Of a DNA stretch of 64,000 nt, positions 1 to 7,677 are shown piece after piece. The stretch comes from Chryseobacterium echinoideorum (GTDB lineage: Bacteria > Bacteroidota > Bacteroidia > Flavobacteriales > Weeksellaceae): positions 87,474 through 151,473 of the forward strand of contig NZ_VKNW01000011.1 in the NCBI RefSeq assembly GCF_007474535.1. The letters run 5' to 3'. How positions within the stretch are numbered: position 1 is the first letter of the stretch; each line of letters starts with the position of its first letter. The notes under the pieces are model-generated. The model did not search any database. It worked only from the letters and a program-made list of their open reading frames with translations, and was not told the origin of the DNA. Both the position numbers and the translations under genes were made by a program.

Positions 1-1
1 T

Positions 2-1510
2 AAAGACGAAAATCATATCAATGAGGTAAGAAATATTGTTCTGAACGATAAAATTGGAGGTTTAATTTTGATGCAGGATGACGCAGCAAGAGAAATTAAT
101 CTAGTGAATGAATTTCAGCAGAAATCCAAAATTCCTTTAATGATTGGGATGGATGCAGAATGGGGGGTCTATCAGAGAATAGCAAAAGCACACAAATTTC
201 CCTGGGCAATGACTTTGGGAGCCATTCAGGATAAAGAATTCATCTATGAAATGGCAGCCAAAATCGCAGAAGACTGTAAGAGAATGGGAGTCAACTGGGA
301 TTTTGCGCCTGTTGTAGATGTAAATACCAATCCGAATAATCCTATTATTGGAAACCGAAGTTTTGGCTCTGAAGTTTCTAATGTGACCAAATCTGCTTTA
401 TCTTATGCCAATGGTTTGCAGGATCATCATATTCTTGCTGCAATCAAGCATTTTCCGGGGCACGGTGATACCAATACAGATTCTCATCTGGATCTGCCTG
501 TAGTTTCTCATCATCTCGAAAGATTAAACAAAGTGGAATTGGCTCCTTTTAAATCGTTGATGAATAAAGGAATCGGAGGTGTGATGGTGGCTCATTTGTA
601 TGTCCCTAGTCTGGAATCTGAAAAAGGGATTCCTGCTTCTATCTCTAAAAATATAATTACAGGATTATTGAAGGAAAAATTAAATTATAAAGGTTTAATT
701 ATTACCGATGCTCTCAATATGGGTGCTGTTGCTAATAAATATAAGCCTGGAGAATTAGACGCTCTTGCTTTTAAAGCAGGCAACGATATTATGTTGTTTT
801 CCCAAGGTGTTGCAGAAGGCAAAAAATTAATTCAGAAAGCGATTGATAACGGAGAAATCTCCCAGAGTAGAGTAGAGGAAAGCGTGAAAAAAATATTACT
901 CACCAAATATTTTTTAGGATTAAATGAATACATGCCGAGAAATTCTGACAATATTAATCGTGATCTTAATAACGATTCCCACAAAAAACTGGTTCAGAAT
1001 CTTTATGCCAATGCTTTAACATTATTAAAAGACGAAAAAAAGCTGCTTCCTTTAAAGCCTGAGAATACGTATTATTACGTTCCGTTAGAGGAAGCTCCAT
1101 ACCAGACTTTTGCAGAAAGGATAAATGGGAATTCAAATGTTATTTTGAAAAAAGCTTCGGAAATATCTTCAATTCCTGCAAATTCTACGGTAATTGTTGG
1201 TTTTCATAAAGATAATTCTACGGCATATAAACCTTATAAAATCTCAGCAGAATCTAAAAAACTGCTTGCACAGTTAGAAAAAAAACAAAAAGTGATTTTA
1301 AATATATTTGGAAGTGCATATGCTTTGAAAGATATAGATATTTCTAAAACTTCTACAGTTCTCGTTTCTTATGAAAACAACGAAGACTCTATGAATGCAA
1401 CAGCTGATGCGCTCAATGGTAAGACAAAAATATCTGGAAGGCTTCCTGTTTTGGTGAATGAAAGCTTGAAACCAGGAATGGGAATAGATTTAAAATCTTG
1501 TTTAAGATAA
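2..1510 (+). CDS. Glycoside hydrolase family 3, NagZ-like beta-N-acetylhexosaminidase (5' end outside window)
   Basis: The reading frame is open from base 2, so the gene starts left of the window; the first ATG at 71 lies inside the conserved barrel and is not the real start. The GH3 motif KHFPGHGDT is encoded near 446-472 and is followed by the D-S-H residues that NagZ-type enzymes use as acid/base. The strand with the expected catalytic Asp (ITDALNMGAV) is near 700-725. After the barrel there is a GH3 C-terminal domain ending at 1510; I see no fused beta-lactamase domain, which some Bacteroidota homologues carry. The family removes N-acetylglucosamine from muropeptides or glycans, so a role in peptidoglycan recycling is an inference. 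bshA starts 15 bp downstream on the same strand, so the two are probably co-transcribed. Confidence 0.88.
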   Translation, partial: KDENHINEVRNIVLNDKIGGLILMQDDAAREINLVNEFQQKSKIPLMIGMDAEWGVYQRIAKAHKFPWAMTLGAIQDKEFIYEMAAKIAEDCKRMGVNWDFAPVVDVNTNPNNPIIGNRSFGSEVSNVTKSALSYANGLQDHHILAAIKHFPGHGDTNTDSHLDLPVVSHHLERLNKVELAPFKSLMNKGIGGVMVAHLYVPSLESEKGIPASISKNIITGLLKEKLNYKGLIITDALNMGAVANKYKPGELDALAFKAGNDIMLFSQGVAEGKKLIQKAIDNGEISQSRVEESVKKILLTKYFLGLNEYMPRNSDNINRDLNNDSHKKLVQNLYANALTLLKDEKKLLPLKPENTYYYVPLEEAPYQTFAERINGNSNVILKKASEISSIPANSTVIVGFHKDNSTAYKPYKISAESKKLLAQLEKKQKVILNIFGSAYALKDIDISKTSTVLVSYENNEDSMNATADALNGKTKISGRLPVLVNESLKPGMGIDLKSCLR

Positions 1511-1525
1511 ATAATAAAAAGAAAA

Positions 1526-2671
1526 ATGAAAATAGGAATACTTTGCTACCCGACGTATGGCGGAAGCGGAATTGTAGCCACAGAACTCGGGATGTCTCTT
1601 GCTAATAAAGGTTATGAAGTACATTTTATCAGTTCGGCACTACCGGCAAGATTAGATATTACGAATCCCAATATTTTTTTTCATAAAGTAAATGTACAGA
1701 CCTATCCACTGTTTCAGTATCAGCCTTACGATATTGCGTTGAGTTCAATGATCTACCGTGTTGTGAATCTTTATAAGCTTGATCTTCTTCACGCTCATTA
1801 TGCAATTCCTTATGCCTACGCTGCTTTCACTGCAAAGCAAATGCTGAAAGAAGATGGGAATGATATTCCTCTTGTCACTACTCTCCACGGAACAGATATC
1901 ACTTTGGTAGGGCAGCATCCCAGCTACAAACACGCCGTAGAGTTTTCTATTAACCAATCGGATGCCATTACATCGGTTTCTGAAAGTCTTAAAAAAGATA
2001 CACTGCAGTTTTTTAATATCAAAAAAGAAATTCAGGTGATCACCAATTTTATTGATAATTCTGAATTTGATGTAGTCAACGAGTGTCAGCGAACCCAGTT
2101 TGCCAATCCGGATGAAAAAATCCTGATCCATGTTTCCAATCTCCGTCCGGTAAAGAGGGTAGAAGAAGTACTGATTATTTTTAAAAATGTTGAAAAGAAA
2201 GTTAAATCTAAGCTTATTATCATTGGTGAAGGGCCGGAAATGGAAAAAGTAAATCAATTTCTGGAAGAAAATCCGCATCTGATTTCAAAAATCAGGCTTT
2301 TGGGAAAAGTCAATGATTTGTACAGGATTTTGCAGCTTTCAGATGTGTTTTTACTTCCGTCTGAGCAGGAAAGTTTTGGTTTGGCAGCTTTAGAAGCTAT
2401 GGCAGCAAATACTCCGGTCATCAGTTCCAATGCAGGAGGGATTCCGGAAGTGAATATTCAGGGTGAAACGGGCTATCTGGCTGAAATAGGAAATGTGGAA
2501 GCCATGAGCAATTACTGCATTAAATTACTGAGCAATGACGAGCTTTTAGCCCAAATGAAACTGAATGCCAAAGAACAGGCGATAAAATTTGACCTTAAAA
2601 ATATTCTCCCGATTTACGAGCAGATGTATAAAGCGACAATCGAAAAGTTCAGGGGCGAACTTGCGTTATAG
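1526..2671 (+). CDS. bshA: N-acetyl-alpha-D-glucosaminyl L-malate synthase BshA
   Basis: A GT4-family glycosyltransferase of 381 residues, the usual BshA length. The N-terminus MKIGILCYPTYGGSGIVA carries the glycine-rich acceptor loop typical of BshA. The C-terminal half has the nucleotide-sugar donor site, with PSEQESFGLAALEAMA containing the conserved glutamates of GT4 enzymes. BshA joins UDP-GlcNAc to L-malate, the first step of bacillithiol synthesis in the cytoplasm. It lies 15 bp after the GH3 gene, and a hairpin follows at 2739-2755. bshB and bshC are not in the window. Confidence 0.95.
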   Translation: MKIGILCYPTYGGSGIVATELGMSLANKGYEVHFISSALPARLDITNPNIFFHKVNVQTYPLFQYQPYDIALSSMIYRVVNLYKLDLLHAHYAIPYAYAAFTAKQMLKEDGNDIPLVTTLHGTDITLVGQHPSYKHAVEFSINQSDAITSVSESLKKDTLQFFNIKKEIQVITNFIDNSEFDVVNECQRTQFANPDEKILIHVSNLRPVKRVEEVLIIFKNVEKKVKSKLIIIGEGPEMEKVNQFLEENPHLISKIRLLGKVNDLYRILQLSDVFLLPSEQESFGLAALEAMAANTPVISSNAGGIPEVNIQGETGYLAEIGNVEAMSNYCIKLLSNDELLAQMKLNAKEQAIKFDLKNILPIYEQMYKATIEKFRGELAL

Positions 2672-2738
2672 TAATATGTAATATTTAGATTGGATGTAAA
2701 CTTTTTATCCAGAATTGAAAGTTTTTAGAACAAATAAT

Positions 2739-2764
2739 CCACTGCTTTGCGGTGGGTTTTGGTT
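2739..2764 (+). terminator. Probable terminator after bshA
   Basis: CCACTGC (2739-2745), loop TTT and GCGGTGG (2749-2755) form a 7-bp stem with one T-G pair, followed by GTTTTGGTT. It lies 68 bp after the bshA stop. Confidence 0.6.
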
Positions 2765-2768
2765 ATCT

Positions 2769-2794
2769 GCTACACGATGAAATCGTGCGGTAGC
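2769..2794. repeat. Short hairpin element, copy 1 (CTGCTAC type)
   Basis: CACGAT-gaa-ATCGTG is a perfect 6-bp hairpin, flanked by CTA and TAG. It starts with the same ATCTGCTAC as a second hairpin at 3188-3216, suggesting two copies of one small element on either side of the decayed XRE gene. Confidence 0.5.
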
Positions 2795-2802
2795 GAGGGG
2801 AA

Positions 2803-3112
2803 ATGGCTGATTTGATGCACACGCACAGAACAGGATATTCTAAAATGGAAAACAACCAACAGGATATTCCTGTTGATAAATTGGTTTTTGTCGCTAAACA
2901 TTTCGGGGTTTCTGTTGACATTATTTTCTTCAATGAAAAAAAACAATGTTCCCAACGAAGTTTATATGGAAGATACCGCAGTTCTGGAACAGCTAAAACT
3001 CATCAACGAACTCGACACCGAAGAAAAAAATATTCTTCTGAAACTCATTGAAACTTTCGTTTCTAAAAAACGTTTTAAAGATTATCTGCAGAAAAATATT
3101 GCTGCTTTATAG
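2803..3112 (+). pseudogene. Decayed XRE-family HTH regulator (5' deletion plus frameshift)
   Basis: Two overlapping frames together give one protein. Frame 1 from 2803 encodes the second half of an XRE helix-turn-helix (HRTGYSKMENNQQDIPVDKL, then VAKHFGVSVD). Frame 2 continues with VPNEVYMEDTAVLEQLKLI and a helical tail ending at 3112. The switch is at an A8 run, 2936-2943; one more A would restore the frame. The first HTH helices are missing: the in-frame codons before 2803 run into TAG at 2791, inside the hairpin element at 2769-2794. The 5' deletion argues for a true pseudogene even if the A-run were a sequencing error. The protein family is recognised from its pattern only. Confidence 0.75.
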
Positions 3113-3156
3113 TTTTGTTTCCTATTTGAAAGCAGAACATTTTATAACACACAAAA

Positions 3157-3186
3157 AACCCTCGCAATTTTGCGAGGGTTTGTTTT
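3157..3186. terminator. Bidirectional terminator hairpin
   Basis: AACCCTCGCAA and TTGCGAGGGTT form a perfect 11-bp stem with a 2-nt loop (3157-3180). T-rich tracts follow on both strands: TGTTTTT to the right, and the complement of ACACAAAAAA to the left. It can end both the decayed XRE gene on plus and the Rhs operon on minus. Confidence 0.8.
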
Positions 3187-3187
3187 T

Positions 3188-3216
3188 ATCTGCTACGAAG
3201 TTACAAACTTCGCAGA
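3188..3216. repeat. Short hairpin element, copy 2 (CTGCTAC type)
   Basis: CGAAGTT-aca-AACTTCG is a perfect 7-bp hairpin preceded by ATCTGCTA, as in the element at 2769-2794, and followed by CAGAGCGGAG (compare GGTAGCGAGG in copy 1). Confidence 0.45.
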
Positions 3217-3233
3217 GCGGAGTTTTTATATTT

Positions 3234-3587
3234 CTAATTAAAATTTACTTGGCTATTCTTAACAGGGAGATTTTCATGAAAACCTTCATAATAATAAAGT
3301 GAATTTTCTTCTATATCTTTAATATGAATTTTTTCAAACTTTTCTATTGATACTGCTACTTTCATATTATTTTTATCTATTCTCAGAACAGAAAAAAAAT
3401 TATCTTTTTGCTTCTTGGAAATTTTAAAATATTTTATAAAATAGTAAAATAATTCTTTCTCTAAATAATTATCAATTAGTATATTATTACTAACATTTTG
3501 ATTATTTATAATTAAATCTCCGACCCATGGACCACCCATGTTGATTATTTGTTCTGGATTTCCGAACTGTATATTTTCGTATTTCAT
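3234..3587 (-). CDS. Small AT-rich protein, candidate immunity protein of the Rhs gene
   Basis: A 117-residue protein without signal peptide or membrane segment, rich in Asn, Ile, Lys and Tyr. I do not recognise a family. It starts 10 bp after the stop of the Rhs gene on the same strand and is the last gene of the operon, exactly where immunity genes sit in polymorphic toxin loci. Its base composition is much more AT-rich than the Rhs core. The immunity role is inferred from position, size and composition only. The hairpin at 3157-3180 would terminate the operon after it. Confidence 0.6.
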   Translation of the reverse strand: MKYENIQFGNPEQIINMGGPWVGDLIINNQNVSNNILIDNYLEKELFYYFIKYFKISKKQKDNFFSVLRIDKNNMKVAVSIEKFEKIHIKDIEENSLYYYEGFHENLPVKNSQVNFN

Positions 3588-3597
3588 AACTAAAACT

Positions 3598-6500
3598 TTA
3601 AGGATTAAACGGTACTCTTGCTGGTGTATAAAATTGAAGCCATGTTCCTAAACCATTTCCTGGCTGTACCCCGACTAATCCAACTTGGATACGTGTGCCT
3701 TTAGGAATTATCTGAGAAGACCAATTACCTAGTGTTGGCTGAAATTCAGGAGTAATTTGTAACATATTTCTTCCAAACCATTCATTTCTAGTTAAGAATT
3801 TAGGTGCGATTGTACTCCACTTGAAAGTACCATATTTTAAAGTATTTTCAGATGCATATAATCCTACTTTAAGATTAAACGGTAAATTGAATCCAATAGA
3901 TCCACCTAAAAATCCTTCTGCGGTCGTTAGCTTACTCAGACCATTACTTATGTGTTTTGCAGCCCCAATTGCTTTCCAGCCTGCTGAGAACAAAGCCCCA
4001 CCCGCAAACTGCATCGGTATATCTCTAAATATAAAGTTTTCTGCCCCTGTTACAGATTGCCCAACTTTGGTATTTGTTATCGCATCATATAGGCTTCCTC
4101 TTGCCTGGCTTATATTCCACTGCATTGCAGAGTTTTCAAAAGCACGTTCCATCATAAGGCTGTTGTAGGTTCCCACACCAAAACCTTGTCCTGCACGTAC
4201 ATTAATGATTGCTTCAGGAATTAAAATTTCTCCTGCAACATCACCACCACCGCCATCAGCACCTCCTGCATCAATATAAGCGTTGAGACTTGTGTAATTC
4301 CCTTGGTATCCGATCGAAACACCACCATTGCTTTGGAAACCAGAACCTGTATTGTGCCAAGCTGTTGCAGTTCCATCTGGAGAAGAGTTCCATAAGGCAT
4401 CAATAAACGATTGCGATACCATTCCGGTAGGATCGTTATACATGATCGGATTGTTGTTGGCGTAGTGATAAGGAGATAAATGCGGGGTTACTTCCGCCAT
4501 TGGATCCACAACTCCCCATCTTCCCAAGTCGGGCATGTAGAACCTTGCACCGTAGTCATACATCCCAAGTTCTTCCTGAAGTTCTTTACCGTTATACTGG
4601 TATTTGTAGTCTCCATTAGCACTAATTCCGTAACTGTGTTTTAACCCAAATGCGTAATAATCGTTTTGCTGTACAATGACCGCACCACTTCCTTCTCTTG
4701 CAAAACTGACTCTTACGTTACCCAAATGATCATTGTAATGGTAAATATAACGATTATTTGCAAAATCAAAATATCCTTCTGAAGTGGAAAAAAACTGAAG
4801 TCCGCTTATATTTCCTGTAAACCCTGTATCTTGATTATATTGAAACCCATCAATGTATTCTGTTGTGGCAAATGCATCTGTTTTACCCCTGCCAAAAAAA
4901 TACTGGTGTACTTTCTTTACTTTTACTCCATCTGCACGGTAAGAGTAGCTTGTGTTCTGATAAACATCTCCTGTGGTTCTTCTTACATAATTATTGAACT
5001 TCACGTAAGAAGGAAGATCCAGAATATTATACTTGATCTCCAGAATGCCTTTGTCGATATGGCTGGTCATGCTTCCGTTGTCGTCGTACGAAATGATATT
5101 TCCGGAGGTCTCGGGATAACCGCCATAGTTGTTTTTCAGATCTACCACAGACTCCAGCCTGTTGCCGTTAGGATAGCTGTATATCAACTCATCGATTTCT
5201 TCTACGGTACCGGTATAGCCTTTCTGGTTTCTTTTAAGGCTCGTAATATTTCCGTTGGAATCATAACCCATAAATTCGTTATAGAATCCATTCTGCGGAA
5301 CAAAAGATTCCGGTTCCTGATAGATGGCTGCTTTAAGTCGGTTATAGGCATCGTACTGATAGCTGTATCTTTTCAACACACCGTCGCCGCTGCTTTTCCA
5401 TGTCATTTCGGTAATATTCCCGTTGTAGTTGGCTTGGGCTACCGAGGCATCGGAGGTGGAAGCAAACTTCAGCTCATAGGCAAAAAGATCGGTTCCCAGA
5501 TTGGCGGGATTATTGACCTTGGTGAGCGTACCTCGGATGTTGTAGGCATAGTCGATGCTCTGCAGGTTGTTGCCCACTTTCTTGTTGGTCACCTGTCCCA
5601 GTTCGTTGTAGGTATAGTCAGCCAGAAGTTCCTCTGCGTTGGTGTTCACCTTATGATAATGCTGTTTCAGCCTGAAATTATTGTCATATACAAACCTTTC
5701 ATTGATAACCACTTCCGAAGGTTCTGCAGCGGTTTTCTTATGATACGTGTTGGCAAACAGCACGGCTCCGGAGAAATCCAGCTGCTTTTCTGTTTTGGTA
5801 TAGCCTCCCAGATGATTTTTACCGTAGCTTCCGATGGCTCTTCCCAAACGGTCGTACCAGATCTGGGTAGAAGACCATGCATCGTCCTCCAGATTCTTTA
5901 CCATGGAAGCCGTAGCCATAGATTTCAGGCTTCTTATGCTGCTCACTCCGTTGGAAGTGATGTTGACTGTACCCGAAAGAGTCGTCTGCGTTAAGATGGC
6001 GGTTGGCGTACTTACTGTATTTCCCGGCACCGAAGGGTAAGTGTCGTAATAATTAACCGAATACGGGATAAACGCTGTGGAAGGATATGCGGTGTTGGTG
6101 TAGAAGATCTGCTGTCCGTTCAATGAAAAAGAAGAAGAGCTTCTGCTTTCGTTGTTCAGATCTTTGGCGTTGGCATTGGTCTGCTCCTGCTGTCTGCTTC
6201 CTCCGGTGAAAACTCCGGTATATACCACTCGCCCGAATGTATCGTACCGGGTGAAGAGCCAGCGGTTGGGATTTTGAGAATTGTTTCTCATGTTGGCATC
6301 CTGCGTGGCAACCAGACGGTTCTGCTGATCGTACACCATATATTCCCAGCCTTTTCCCGGAAGCTTTTTCTCCACCTGACGGAAACGGTTGTCATACACA
6401 TACTGGTAACAAAGATCGTTGAGGATCTGCGGAGTGACCACATTGTTATTCGCGTTGATTTTTTCGTTGCCTTTGGGGGAGATCACAAAAGCAAGCTGAC

Positions 6501-7251
6501 CGTAATTGTTGTATACATAATAAGTATCCAGCTTCCCCGAAGCCCCTTCTTTTCTGAGCAGGACGGTTTTGCCTTCGGAGTTTTTAAAATCCAGCGTTAC
6601 ATTTCCGTCCTCATCGGTAACCTTGCTTTTGGAAAGCTGGTTGGGCAAATAGAACTCTGTTCCGCTAAAGGAAGTAGCCAGTGTTCCGTTGCTCCATGAA
6701 GTGGTGGTATTGTATTTTTTTACCTGATCCGAAGTAGTATTGGTAAGATACTCCATTTTCACGGTGTGACCTGTTGCCATTGCCCATTCGGTTCCCGGAT
6801 GAGCGGTTTCCTGCACTCTTGCCAATGGCGATGCTTCTATTTTCTGTTCAGAATAGGCATTGGCAACACCATAATAGGTATTGACTGCCGTTTGGTTGAC
6901 GGAACCGTGTATGGCTCCGTTTCCTGTTGCTGTGGGAATGGGAAGCAGTTTTCGGGATTCTCTCCCGAACTGGTCATATTCTACAGGAACGACCAGATCC
7001 TGTCCCAGTGGCGTGGCTTTGATCTGAACGACCTGTTTCGCTCTTCCCAGTCCGTCAAAATACTGCACGGTTTCGCTCTTCTTGCTGCCATCGGCAGAAA
7101 GGTAGACTTTGGTGTAAACGTAATTTTCGCTTGACGTTAGTGACTGCGCAAAAGATAAAAATGAAAAGAGAAGAGTGAAGAGTGAAAAAGCATATTTTTC
7201 ATTTTTATCCCTTAATTTTTCATTATTTCGTTGTTTATTATTTGTTTTCAT
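3598..7251 (-). CDS. Rhs/YD-repeat protein with DUF6443 N-terminus and variable C-terminal tip
   Basis: 1217 residues. An export signal with an unusually long charged start (about 20 residues) precedes a hydrophobic stretch ending near FLSFAQ. A DUF6443-type region follows (TVQYFDGLGRAKQ), then many YD repeats. The Rhs core end-signature is complete: HYNDHLGNVRVSF, YQYNGKELQEE, YDYGARFYMPDLGRW, and NPIMYNDPTGM ending at residue 944. Residues 945-1217 form a distinct, glycine-rich then hydrophobic tip with no motif I recognise; it ends in GTRIQVGLVGVQPGNGLGTW and a short tail. In known Rhs proteins the repeats form a shell around a C-terminal toxin; toxicity here is inferred. The start overlaps the stop of the upstream four-helix gene in ATGA, indicating coupled translation. 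Confidence 0.85.
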   Translation of the reverse strand: MKTNNKQRNNEKLRDKNEKYAFSLFTLLFSFLSFAQSLTSSENYVYTKVYLSADGSKKSETVQYFDGLGRAKQVVQIKATPLGQDLVVPVEYDQFGRESRKLLPIPTATGNGAIHGSVNQTAVNTYYGVANAYSEQKIEASPLARVQETAHPGTEWAMATGHTVKMEYLTNTTSDQVKKYNTTTSWSNGTLATSFSGTEFYLPNQLSKSKVTDEDGNVTLDFKNSEGKTVLLRKEGASGKLDTYYVYNNYGQLAFVISPKGNEKINANNNVVTPQILNDLCYQYVYDNRFRQVEKKLPGKGWEYMVYDQQNRLVATQDANMRNNSQNPNRWLFTRYDTFGRVVYTGVFTGGSRQQEQTNANAKDLNNESRSSSSFSLNGQQIFYTNTAYPSTAFIPYSVNYYDTYPSVPGNTVSTPTAILTQTTLSGTVNITSNGVSSIRSLKSMATASMVKNLEDDAWSSTQIWYDRLGRAIGSYGKNHLGGYTKTEKQLDFSGAVLFANTYHKKTAAEPSEVVINERFVYDNNFRLKQHYHKVNTNAEELLADYTYNELGQVTNKKVGNNLQSIDYAYNIRGTLTKVNNPANLGTDLFAYELKFASTSDASVAQANYNGNITEMTWKSSGDGVLKRYSYQYDAYNRLKAAIYQEPESFVPQNGFYNEFMGYDSNGNITSLKRNQKGYTGTVEEIDELIYSYPNGNRLESVVDLKNNYGGYPETSGNIISYDDNGSMTSHIDKGILEIKYNILDLPSYVKFNNYVRRTTGDVYQNTSYSYRADGVKVKKVHQYFFGRGKTDAFATTEYIDGFQYNQDTGFTGNISGLQFFSTSEGYFDFANNRYIYHYNDHLGNVRVSFAREGSGAVIVQQNDYYAFGLKHSYGISANGDYKYQYNGKELQEELGMYDYGARFYMPDLGRWGVVDPMAEVTPHLSPYHYANNNPIMYNDPTGMVSQSFIDALWNSSPDGTATAWHNTGSGFQSNGGVSIGYQGNYTSLNAYIDAGGADGGGGDVAGEILIPEAIINVRAGQGFGVGTYNSLMMERAFENSAMQWNISQARGSLYDAITNTKVGQSVTGAENFIFRDIPMQFAGGALFSAGWKAIGAAKHISNGLSKLTTAEGFLGGSIGFNLPFNLKVGLYASENTLKYGTFKWSTIAPKFLTRNEWFGRNMLQITPEFQPTLGNWSSQIIPKGTRIQVGLVGVQPGNGLGTWLQFYTPARVPFNP

Positions 7252-7673
7252 CGGTTGAGTTTCTGTTTTGAAGTTTTAATACTTGCGACAAGCATACTGA
7301 TAAGCTCATCATTCTGTTGGTGGTATTGGTGGAAGCTTCCGTTATCCAGATATTGGGTTCTGTTGAGCAGCTCCAGCCAGTATTGTGCTTCGTTGGCTTC
7401 TTTCAGAGCAATAGACAGCTTGCTGATAAAATCTGCTGTGCTTTGGGCAAATTCGGCTTCTCTTATAAGAGCTCCAACAGCAGTTCCGCTTCTTAAAAGC
7501 TGCTTAGATATTACCCATTCTTTATTGATAATCAGATTCTTGTAAAGGTTCACCATCTCAATACTGAAAAGAAAGCTTTTTTCCTTCAGAAAATTTTTCT
7601 TTTCTCTTTTCACTCTCATTTCCTCATTCATCTTTCGCTCTTCATTGCTCATTCTTATTTCTTCACTTTTCAT
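7248..7673 (-). CDS. Four-helix-bundle protein (23S rRNA intervening-sequence protein family)
   Basis: The core matches the S23/IVP four-helix-bundle family: NFLKEKSF at its start, SKQLLRSGTAVGALIREAEFA, then KLSIALKEANEAQYWLELL. Family members are about 120 residues; this frame gives 141 because of a charged N-terminal stretch (about residues 1-26) rich in M, E, K and R. That stretch is encoded by a purine-rich, repetitive run (7596-7673) that looks like converted intergenic sequence, so the real start may be an internal Met. The function is unknown; the family is often inserted in rRNA or next to mobile and variable genes. It sits between two large Rhs-like genes, 4 bp after one and overlapping the next by 4 bp. 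TAGGAG lies just before the ATG. Confidence 0.8.
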   Translation of the reverse strand: MKSEEIRMSNEERKMNEEMRVKREKKNFLKEKSFLFSIEMVNLYKNLIINKEWVISKQLLRSGTAVGALIREAEFAQSTADFISKLSIALKEANEAQYWLELLNRTQYLDNGSFHQYHQQNDELISMLVASIKTSKQKLNR

Positions 7674-7677
7674 TCTC

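Noticed and set aside
1745..2278. 177-residue minus-strand frame inside bshA
   Set aside because: It is antisense to a well-conserved enzyme and shows no family pattern.
3048..3302. 84-residue plus-strand frame
   Set aside because: It crosses the end of the XRE remnant and a terminator hairpin and overlaps the immunity-candidate gene.
4831..5994. 387-residue open frame on the plus strand inside the Rhs gene
   Set aside because: It is antisense to YD repeats, whose codons on the other strand are clearly protein-like; repeats and high GC keep the opposite strand free of stops.
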